A stretch of DNA of 7,902 nucleotides from an uncultured Eggerthellaceae bacterium. Lineage in GTDB: Bacteria > Actinomycetota > Coriobacteriia > Coriobacteriales > Eggerthellaceae. Under the pieces are notes generated by a model. It had not been told where the DNA came from. It searched no databases and saw only the letters and a program-made list of their open reading frames with translations. A program made the translations under genes and the position numbers. Below are positions 1 to 5,695 of the stretch, one piece after another. The stretch lies in the NCBI GenBank assembly GCA_910589135.1, contig CAJUSL010000069.1, positions 1-7,902 on the forward strand, read 5' to 3'. Position 1 is the first letter of the stretch; every line of letters begins with the position of its first letter.

Positions 1-465
1 GCGCAGAAGGCCGAAGCGCGGGCGGATCTCGTCGCGGAACTTCACCTGAATCTGGTACAGCGTGAGCGGGAGCTGCTTGTAGCTGCGCAGCTCGCCCTTC
101 ACAAGCGACGTGATGAGCTCCTCGTGCGTGGGCCCGAGGCAGTAGCCGTGGTCGTGGCGGTCGACCAGGCGCATGAGCTCGGGGCCGTAGTCGTCCCAGC
201 GGCCGCTCTCGTGCCAGAGCTCGGAAGGCTGCAGCGCCGGCATCATGATCTCGAGTGCGCCGGTGGCGTCCATCTCCTCGCGCACGATACCCTCTATCTT
301 GGCGAGCACCTTGTAGCCCAGCGGAAGGAAGGTGTAGATGCCGCTGGCCGTCTTGCGGATCATGGCGGCGCGCAGCAGCAGCTGGTGGCTGGCGATGTCG
401 GCGTCCGCCGGCACGTCGCGCAGCGTGGGCATGTACATGCGGCTCAGGTGCATTATCTCGCTCAT
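1..465 (-). CDS. proS: Prolyl-tRNA synthetase, N-terminal 155 residues (runs off the window)
   Basis: Cytoplasmic class II aminoacyl-tRNA synthetase that charges tRNA-Pro with proline using ATP. Only the first 155 codons lie here; bacterial ProS is usually about 570 residues, so most of the protein is beyond the left edge. Visible landmarks are the N-terminal stretch MSEIMHLSRMYMPTLRDVPA, the motif 1 region with SGIYTFLPLG (about residues 41-50), the GPTHEE motif of the ATP site (about residues 108-114), and RDEIRPRFG just before the edge, which belongs to motif 2. The ATG at 463-465 is preceded by AAGGA six bases upstream, which supports this start. It follows ispG by 40 nt on the same strand and is probably co-transcribed with ispG and the site-2 protease gene, although a stem-loop lies in the gap. 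Identity is secure. Confidence 0.96.
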   Translation of the reverse strand, partial: MSEIMHLSRMYMPTLRDVPADADIASHQLLLRAAMIRKTASGIYTFLPLGYKVLAKIEGIVREEMDATGALEIMMPALQPSELWHESGRWDDYGPELMRLVDRHDHGYCLGPTHEELITSLVKGELRSYKQLPLTLYQIQVKFRDEIRPRFGLLR

Positions 466-486
466 AGGGGTTCCTTCCGGTGCGGC

Positions 487-507
487 AGGCGGCCCCTGCG
501 GCCGCCT
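487..507 (-). other. Perfect 8-bp GC-rich stem-loop between ispG and proS
   Basis: The arms AGGCGGCC (487-494) and GGCCGCCT (500-507) pair perfectly across a 5-base loop. One arm overlaps the first two bases of the ispG stop codon triplet (506-508). On the transcribed minus strand it is followed by GCCGCACCGGAAGGAA, not a run of T, so it does not look like a standard intrinsic terminator. It could act as a 3' stability or processing element for ispG mRNA, or it could partly separate ProS expression from IspG expression. The pairing is seen directly; the function is inferred. Confidence 0.5.
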
Positions 508-1561
508 ACAGCGATTCGATTTCCTGCATCAAGGCCTCGACGATGTCGGCCTCGTCGACTTTCCTCACGATTCTACCATTACGGAAAAGCGCGCCGACGC
601 CCGCGCCGGCAGCGATGCCGACGTCTGCGTCCTTCGCCTCGCCAGGCCCGTTCACCACACAGCCCATCACGGCCACCTTGAGAGGCTTTTCGACCGAGGC
701 GAGCCGCTCTTCCACCTGCTTCGCGATGGAGATCAGGTCCACCTGGCACCGCCCGCACGTGGGGCAGCTTATGATCTCGGGGCCGCGGGCGCGCAGGCCG
801 AGCGCTCCCAGAAGCTGCCAGGCCGCACGCACCTCGAGCATCGGGTCGTCGGTGAGCGAGATGCGCAGCGTGTCGCCGATGCCCTCGTCGAGCAGGATGC
901 CGAGCCCTGCGGCCGACTTGATGATTCCCTGCATGGCGGTGCCGGCCTCGGTGACGCCGATGTGCAACGGGATATCGGGCATGGCCTCGGAAAGCAGGCG
1001 GTAGGTCTCGACCGTCTGCGGAACGTCGTGGGCCTTCGCCGAGACGACGATGTCGCGAAAGCCGCGCTCGCCGACGAAGTGGCGCACGTAGGACGTGGCC
1101 GAGGCCACCAGCTTCTGCGCCGTGGACAGGTCGCCGCGGGAGGCGAGGTCCTTGTCGAGCGAGCCCGCGTTCACGCCGATGCGCACGGGAATGCCGGCGC
1201 CGCGGGCGGCGTCGATCACCATGTCGGCCTTCGCCAAACCGCCGATGTTGCCGGGGTTGATGCGCAGCTTGGCGGCGCCGCGCCAGGCGGCCTCCATCGC
1301 GATGCGCGCGTCGAAATGCACGTCGGCCACCACCGGCAGCGACGACCGCGCGCACACCTGCTCGAAGGCGCGCATGTCGGCCTGCGACGGAATGGCCATG
1401 CGCACCACCTCGCACCCCGCCTTGGCAAGGCGCGCCACCTGGTCGAGGTTCGCCTCGACGTCGGAGGCGGGGGCGTTGAGCATGGACTGCACGACGACAG
1501 GCGCGCCGCCGCCGAGGGCCACGCCGCCCACCTTCACCTGGTGTGTGTTCCGCTTGGTCAT
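506..1561 (-). CDS. ispG: 4-hydroxy-3-methylbut-2-en-1-yl diphosphate synthase (GcpE)
   Basis: Penultimate enzyme of the MEP isoprenoid pathway. This cytoplasmic [4Fe-4S] enzyme reductively converts methylerythritol 2,4-cyclodiphosphate to HMBPP. The 351-residue length matches the single-fold bacterial form (about 350-370). The N-terminal TIM-barrel part shows VVVQSML (22-28), AGCEVVRMAIP (48-58), VADVHFD (78-84) and INPGNIGG (101-108). The C-terminal cluster domain has SCPTCGR (265-271) and GCVVNGPGEAKDADVG (300-315). These supply the expected cluster ligands C266, C269 and C301 plus E308; C272 is an extra cysteine. The ATG at 1559-1561 has GAGG about five to six bases upstream. It lies 64 nt downstream of the M50 protease gene and 40 nt upstream of proS, all on one strand. 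Dxr, another enzyme of the same pathway, lies 5 kb away on the same strand, so both look like parts of one ancestral cluster. Confidence 0.97.
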   Translation of the reverse strand: MTKRNTHQVKVGGVALGGGAPVVVQSMLNAPASDVEANLDQVARLAKAGCEVVRMAIPSQADMRAFEQVCARSSLPVVADVHFDARIAMEAAWRGAAKLRINPGNIGGLAKADMVIDAARGAGIPVRIGVNAGSLDKDLASRGDLSTAQKLVASATSYVRHFVGERGFRDIVVSAKAHDVPQTVETYRLLSEAMPDIPLHIGVTEAGTAMQGIIKSAAGLGILLDEGIGDTLRISLTDDPMLEVRAAWQLLGALGLRARGPEIISCPTCGRCQVDLISIAKQVEERLASVEKPLKVAVMGCVVNGPGEAKDADVGIAAGAGVGALFRNGRIVRKVDEADIVEALMQEIESL

Positions 1562-1625
1562 GATGGCCTCATTGTACTACGGATGGCGCGAACCAACCCG
1601 GAAGCCTGCAGGCAAGACCCGCGCG

Positions 1626-2732
1626 CTATCCGCCCAGCACGAAGCGTTGGATGTCCTGGTTCAGCATGAACACGAAGAAGCACAGAAACAGCGCCATCCC
1701 CGCCATGCTGACGTAGCCCATCACCTTCATGGGGACCTCGCGGCGCGTGACCTTCTGGATGACCTCGACGAGGAAGCGGCCGCCGTCCAGCGGCGGGATA
1801 GGCAGCAGGTTCATGAGCCCCAGCGACACCGAGATGGCCGCCATGAAGAACAGCGCGTCCACGAAGCCCTGCGCGAAGAAGTCGGCCGACATCACCGCGA
1901 TGCCGACGATGCTGGTGGACTCGGACACGGTCTGTGCGGCCGTGGCGGGATTGAACAGGCCGAGGATGGCCTCAAAGACCGCCCCGATGTAGACGAACCC
2001 GGCCTGGATGGACTGGATGGGCGTGGCGTTGTAGTGGACGACCCCGCCGGTCTGCGGGTTGGCCACGTCGACGCCGATGACCGAGTAGATGACGACGAAG
2101 GCCAGCATGGCGAACAGCAGGTTCACGGCGATGCCCGCAAGCACGATGACCGAGCGCTTCCAGAACGGCAGCGAACGGTACTGCTGGCGGTACTCGGACT
2201 GGAACAGCGCGGACGGGTCGGCGACGTCGCGCGGCGAGCCCTCCTCCACAGCCTCGGGCACGCAGGCGCAGTGGCGGCGCGCGAAGACGCGCTGGGCGCG
2301 CGTGGGCTCGAAGGCGGGCGTGCGGTAGGTGTTGAACTCGTCGGAGCGCTTCGGCGCCGTGACGCTTCCCCACTCCACCAGCTCTTCGAGCGCCTCGTAG
2401 GCATCCTCGTCGTCGATGCCGCAGTCGTGTGCGACCTCCTCCATCGTGGCCGCGCCTCGGCGGTACACCGACGCGAGCGCGCCCTCGAGGTGCGGGGACA
2501 TGGCGCCGGTCTCCATGCCGCAGACGCGCGCGTATCCACCGAGCGGGATGGCCGTGAGGCCGAACTTCGTGCCGTTCCTCGTGAAGCCAACGTTGGGGCC
2601 GGGAAGGCCGATCATGAATTCCGTGACGCGCACTTTGAACGCGCGCGCGGCAAGGTAGTGGCCGCCCTCGTGGATGAAGACCAGAAAGCCGATCACCACG
2701 GCGGCGCAGAACACGGTGTACAGGATGTCCAT
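1626..2732 (-). CDS. rseP: Site-2 (M50) intramembrane metalloprotease, RseP-like, with atypical insert and no clear PDZ domain
   Basis: Predicted membrane zinc protease of the RseP/RasP group, which cleaves transmembrane segments such as anti-sigma factors or leftover signal peptides. The 368 residues contain TM1 (about 4-28) with HEGGH (21-25), so H21, E22 and H25 form the HExxH zinc site. Next come IPLGGYARV (62-70), WKRSVIVLAGIAVN (191-204, the family AGxxxN motif) in TM2, and LMNLLPIPPLDGG (306-318) in TM3, where D316 is the third metal ligand. TM4 spans about 338-357. Between GGY and TM2 lie about 115 residues, far more than the usual 30-40. Part of this (about 91-129) reads like a winged helix. 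Only about 20 residues separate TM2 from TPIQSIQAG (237-245), too few for the usual PDZ domain. The ATG at 2730-2732 puts TM1 at the very N-terminus, as expected; an open frame continues upstream to 3182 but lacks family similarity. The ribosome site is weak (GAGACG). The gene starts a minus-strand run with ispG and proS and diverges from the surface protein gene. Confidence 0.9.
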   Translation of the reverse strand: MDILYTVFCAAVVIGFLVFIHEGGHYLAARAFKVRVTEFMIGLPGPNVGFTRNGTKFGLTAIPLGGYARVCGMETGAMSPHLEGALASVYRRGAATMEEVAHDCGIDDEDAYEALEELVEWGSVTAPKRSDEFNTYRTPAFEPTRAQRVFARRHCACVPEAVEEGSPRDVADPSALFQSEYRQQYRSLPFWKRSVIVLAGIAVNLLFAMLAFVVIYSVIGVDVANPQTGGVVHYNATPIQSIQAGFVYIGAVFEAILGLFNPATAAQTVSESTSIVGIAVMSADFFAQGFVDALFFMAAISVSLGLMNLLPIPPLDGGRFLVEVIQKVTRREVPMKVMGYVSMAGMALFLCFFVFMLNQDIQRFVLGG

Positions 2733-2772
2733 CTCGACGTCTCGTTTCGCATCGGGCGCAAGCCGGAGGCAA

Positions 2773-2844
2773 GGTTCGCGTAAGAGGCGTGCAGGCATGG
2801 TGCAAGGCCGGCATCGGCCGCCCGCAAGGTTCGCCCGGGTTCGC
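2773..2844. repeat. Three direct GGTTCGC copies, possible operator
   Basis: GGTTCGC occurs at 2773-2779, 2828-2834 and 2838-2844. The first two sit within a longer 11-base match, GCAAGGTTCGC (2769-2779 and 2824-2834). The last two are spaced 10 bases apart, one helical turn. All lie between the possible minus-strand -10 box and the protease start, so they would fall in the 5' untranslated region or just downstream of that promoter. A regulator-binding role is a guess. In DNA this GC-rich, short repeats can arise by chance, but the longer match and the one-turn spacing make it worth recording. Confidence 0.35.
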
Positions 2845-2864
2845 GCAGCGTGTTTTCCAGAACG

Positions 2865-2893
2865 ATTATCGACGGCCGCGCAGTCTTTTGGAA
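2865..2893 (-). promoter_or_regulatory. Possible minus-strand promoter for rseP-ispG-proS
   Basis: Read on the minus strand, GATAAT (2870-2865) matches five of six bases of the sigma-70 -10 consensus. Seventeen bases upstream is TTCCAA (2893-2888), a poor -35 match (three of six). Transcription would begin near 2858 and leave a leader of about 125 nt before the protease ATG. The placement is sensible, because a promoter is needed somewhere in this divergent region, but the weak -35 keeps this a candidate only. Confidence 0.25.
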
Positions 2894-3050
2894 GAGCCGG
2901 CCCCGATATTGCACAAAAACATTCGAATCGGGACGAAACGGGGCAAGGCCCGCTTTCGATCCGCGTCGGCGCCAAAGGCGGTCGTGCGTAACCGCGGTTT
3001 CGAACGCCGCGTCTAAAGTCGTTGAAGAGGCCGAACGACACCGATGGCGA

Positions 3051-3055
3051 GGAGG
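3051..3055 (+). promoter_or_regulatory. Ribosome binding site GGAGG that fixes the surface protein start
   Basis: GGAGG lies nine bases before the ATG at 3065. An in-frame ATG at 3044 overlaps this region, but its nearest purine-rich stretch (GAAGAGG, 3024-3030) is 13 bases away, which is too far. The ATG at 3065 is therefore the preferred start, and it gives a normal signal peptide beginning MKEGRIRR. Confidence 0.7.
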
Positions 3056-3064
3056 CGGTTCCCC

Positions 3065-5695
3065 ATGAAGGAAGGACGCATACGAAGACCGACGGCGACG
3101 AGGGCGGCGCTTGCGACGCTGCTGGCGGTGGCGCTGGCGATGCAGCCGCATGCGGTACTGGGGCTGCCGCATGCGCAAGCATTCGCGCAGACGGGCACGT
3201 CCCACAGCATCGCCAAGAACGTGGCGCAGATATCGCAGTACGACAACGGAACCTACGTGCACGACTTCACCGAGGGGGTGCTCGGCGTGAACGGGGAGCT
3301 GGCGTTCTGCGTCGATCCGAACGTGGGCTTCAAGCCCGGCCAGGTCTCGTCGGCAGACATCGGCTCCCTCGCCGGGCCCGACCAGGTAACCGACATGGCC
3401 CTGCGCGCGCACTTCATGCGCAACGTCTACGCGGACAGCCCCCTGTCCGAGAACGCGAGGATCATCATCGCGCAGACGCTGATATGGGAAGTGCTGTCCC
3501 CCAGCCAGTCGTTCGTGGTGGTGCCGGCCGAGAACGGAGGCAGCTTCGCCGAGGTGAGCGCGGCGGTAAGGGACGACGCGATGGCCAAGGCGAGGGACTT
3601 CGCAGCACGCAGCCATGCACGGTACAAAGGACACGGGACGCTTTGGCTGAACGGGTCGACGCAGCCCGTCGCCACGTTCGGATGCGACCTGGTGGTGCGC
3701 GACGCCCTGGCCAAGATTTCCAAGCATGACGCCGAATCGGACTGGAGCGAAGCGATGAACGAGGCGTTGGGCGCGGCCTCGCTGGAAGGCGCGCGCTACG
3801 CGGTGGCGCACTACGAGGGCTCCTTCGGAACCGCCGAGGAAGCCGCCGCCTCGGGCGCTCCGGCCCGCCAGTGGGAGTTCCTGACGGACGCCCGTGGCAT
3901 GATCGACCTTGCCGACCCCGACGCGTATCTGGTTTCGGGCAACCTGTACCGCGACGGCTACGGAAAGGCCGTCTTCCCGCTGGGAACCTACGTCGTGCGC
4001 GAGGCGTCGCCCTCGGAAGGTTACCTGCTGTCGGATGCCGCCAGCGTGCTCAGGGTACAGCAGGCGGCAGGGACGCAGGAGCCCGCTTTGTCGGGAGACG
4101 TCACCGGCGACGGCTTCGTGACGAGCGCCGAGCAAGTGAAGCGGGGCGACCTGTCCCTGGTGAAGGTGCGCGAGGACGACATGACGCGCCTGGCCGGCGT
4201 CCCGTTCCTGCTCGCCAGCGACACCACCGGAGAGGCGCACGTGCTCGTGACGGACGACAACGGCCGCATCGACACCTCGGCCGCCTGGAACCCCCACAGC
4301 CGCCGCACGAACGCGAACGATGCCGCCTTGGACGCGGACGGAACGGTCGACGAGACGCTACTCGACGCGGGCGCCGGCGTGTGGTTCGGCCAGCGTCGCG
4401 ACGGCAGCATGGCCGATGCGGACGACGCGCTGGGGGCGCTTCCCTACGACACGTACACGCTGAAGGAGCTTCGGTGCCCGGCGAACGCCGGCCTGATGCT
4501 GGTCACGCTTCCCGACATCTCCGTGACGCGCGACGGCGTCACGCTCGACCTCGGAACGGTGGCCGACAAGAACGAGCAGCCGCCTTCCGTGACCACGTAC
4601 GCGCGCGACGCCCACGACGGGGACAAGAGCGTGTCGGCCCAGCGACGCGTCGCCGTTACGGACGAGGTCGAGCTGCACAACCTGACGCCGGGCAAGACCT
4701 ACCAGCTCTACGGCACGGTCATCGACCTGGAAACGGGGCTTCCCATCCTCGCAGCCGCGCACGACGAGGCGGAGGATGCGCCCGAGGCGCAGGCACCCGG
4801 CGATCCGGCAGAGGCGCCCGAGGCGGAACCGGTCGACCAGGAAGGGCTGCGTGAGTACTGGAACGCCTTGCTGGATTTGTTGGGAGCCGTCGAAACGGAA
4901 GGCGAACGGGGCTCATCCTACGAGATTCCCGTGGGCAGCGCCATAGACATGGACGCGATTGCGGCGTATATGGGCGAGAACGAGGCCGTGTCGTCGAGGA
5001 TGGTGCTGGCATCGATGGACGTCACGGCGACATCTCCCCGCATGACCGCGTCGCTGAACTACGAGATGGACGCCTCGGACATGGAGGGAGGCTACGTGAT
5101 CTTCGACCTGCTGACCAGCGGCGACGAGGTCACGGCGACGCATGCCGACCCCGCCAACGAGATGGAGTCCTTCGAAGTGGAGCAGCCCTCGCTGCGCACC
5201 GAGGCCACGGACGCCGCCGACGGAGACCACGAGATCCTTCCGTCCATGGACGCCAGGATCACCGACACCGTCTCCTACAGCGGCCTGGTGGCCGGAACCG
5301 AATACGTTCTGACGGGACTCGTGGTCGACAAGGCGGACGGCAGCCAGCTTCACGTCGACGGCAAGCCGGTCGTTGCAGAGAGGTCGTTCGTTCCCGACTC
5401 CCCGTCGGGGTCGGTGCAGGTCGGATTCTCGTTCGATTCCACGGGCCTCGAGGCTGGAACGGAGCTGGTGGTATACGAGTTCCTGACGCAGGGCGGAGAC
5501 GACATAGCCGAGCATGCAGACCCAGACGACGTCGCGCAGACCGTCGTCGTGGGCGCGCTTCCTGCGGGGAAGGGCTACTACAAGACAGGCGCGAAGGAGC
5601 CGGACGCGTCCCCTGCGATGGTCGCAACCGGAGCCGTGGCAGGCGCGGTGCTGTTCCTAGGCAGCAGGCGGCTGATGGGCGGCAGGCGTGCGTAG
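3065..5695 (+). CDS. Thioester-domain, SpaA/VaFE-repeat surface-anchored adhesin
   Basis: Predicted cell-wall-anchored surface protein of 876 residues, likely an adhesin able to bond covalently to a host or bacterial surface. The signal peptide spans about 1-41 (MKEGRIRR n-region, hydrophobic 14-26, cleavage near AFA-Q). The thioester domain is about 45-190; C82 in FCVDP and Q137 in AQTLIWE match the Cys and the TQxA-like Gln that form the internal thioester. Two SpaA/prealbumin-like domains follow. The first is about 210-332 (K217/K220; E313 in GTYVVRE), the second about 360-503 (K367; E468 in DTYTLKE). These Lys-Glu pairs could form isopeptide bonds. Two T-Q ester (VaFE) domains lie at about 507-705 and 708-830. 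The second has T712, E805, H817 and Q825; the first has T511 and H693 but D681 and E701 at the Glu and Gln positions, plus an acidic Ala/Pro/Glu-rich insert (566-592). The sorting signal is YYKTG (838-842), then hydrophobic 851-866, then SRRLMGGRRA. There is no LPXTG. The stop overlaps the sortase start. Domain calls are family-based; ligand and role are unknown. Confidence 0.88.
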   Translation: MKEGRIRRPTATRAALATLLAVALAMQPHAVLGLPHAQAFAQTGTSHSIAKNVAQISQYDNGTYVHDFTEGVLGVNGELAFCVDPNVGFKPGQVSSADIGSLAGPDQVTDMALRAHFMRNVYADSPLSENARIIIAQTLIWEVLSPSQSFVVVPAENGGSFAEVSAAVRDDAMAKARDFAARSHARYKGHGTLWLNGSTQPVATFGCDLVVRDALAKISKHDAESDWSEAMNEALGAASLEGARYAVAHYEGSFGTAEEAAASGAPARQWEFLTDARGMIDLADPDAYLVSGNLYRDGYGKAVFPLGTYVVREASPSEGYLLSDAASVLRVQQAAGTQEPALSGDVTGDGFVTSAEQVKRGDLSLVKVREDDMTRLAGVPFLLASDTTGEAHVLVTDDNGRIDTSAAWNPHSRRTNANDAALDADGTVDETLLDAGAGVWFGQRRDGSMADADDALGALPYDTYTLKELRCPANAGLMLVTLPDISVTRDGVTLDLGTVADKNEQPPSVTTYARDAHDGDKSVSAQRRVAVTDEVELHNLTPGKTYQLYGTVIDLETGLPILAAAHDEAEDAPEAQAPGDPAEAPEAEPVDQEGLREYWNALLDLLGAVETEGERGSSYEIPVGSAIDMDAIAAYMGENEAVSSRMVLASMDVTATSPRMTASLNYEMDASDMEGGYVIFDLLTSGDEVTATHADPANEMESFEVEQPSLRTEATDAADGDHEILPSMDARITDTVSYSGLVAGTEYVLTGLVVDKADGSQLHVDGKPVVAERSFVPDSPSGSVQVGFSFDSTGLEAGTELVVYEFLTQGGDDIAEHADPDDVAQTVVVGALPAGKGYYKTGAKEPDASPAMVATGAVAGAVLFLGSRRLMGGRRA

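Larger units (their letters stand above)
2733..3064. other. Divergent intergenic region between the protease operon and the surface protein operon
   Basis: These 332 bases separate two genes that point away from each other, so promoters for both should lie here. I see no convincing gene; the open frames across it are arginine-rich and composition-driven. Contents: three GGTTCGC copies near the protease gene (see separate entry), a short GGCCG-GCAT-CGGCC hairpin (2806-2819), a possible minus-strand -10 box (2865-2870), the 8-base palindrome ATTCGAAT (2921-2928) and the 10-base palindrome AACCGCGGTT (2990-2999). It is locally richer in A and T runs (about 2881-2925) than the flanking genes, as is common at promoters. 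I could not find a plus-strand promoter with a good -35/-10 pair; TCTAAA at 3012-3017 is the best -10-like hexamer but has no partner. Confidence 0.6.

Noticed and set aside
1562..1600. TACAAT box just upstream of ispG as a promoter
   Set aside because: It sits about nine bases before the ATG with no well-spaced -35, so the transcript would be almost leaderless although a ribosome site is present.
338..1669. Long plus-strand open frame opposite ispG
   Set aside because: It is antisense to a gene with clear IspG motifs, is rich in His, Arg and Ala with no domain, and is the usual by-product of high-GC codon bias.
1095..2783. 562-codon plus-strand open frame opposite ispG and the protease gene
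   Set aside because: It spans two real minus-strand genes and the gap between them. Its composition (Asp, His, Arg runs) reflects the antisense of GC-rich codons, and it has no start signal or recognisable motif.
3044..3064. ATG at 3044 as start of the surface protein
   Set aside because: Its only purine-rich upstream stretch is 13 bases away, whereas the ATG at 3065 has GGAGG nine bases upstream and gives a standard signal peptide.
2733..3182. N-terminal extension of the protease gene (open frame continues to 3182)
   Set aside because: The extension would cross the divergent promoter region and the start of the surface protein gene. It is low-complexity Ala/Pro-rich and would place TM1 about 150 residues in, unlike the family.
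3871..4854. 327-codon plus-strand open frame within the surface protein gene
   Set aside because: It is a frame-shifted shadow of the surface protein, extremely rich in Arg and Gly, with no ribosome site or domain.
5558..5572. LPAGK (residues 832-836) as the sorting motif
   Set aside because: It lacks the Thr-Gly cleavage pair and is farther from the membrane segment than YYKTG. It is kept only as an outside alternative.
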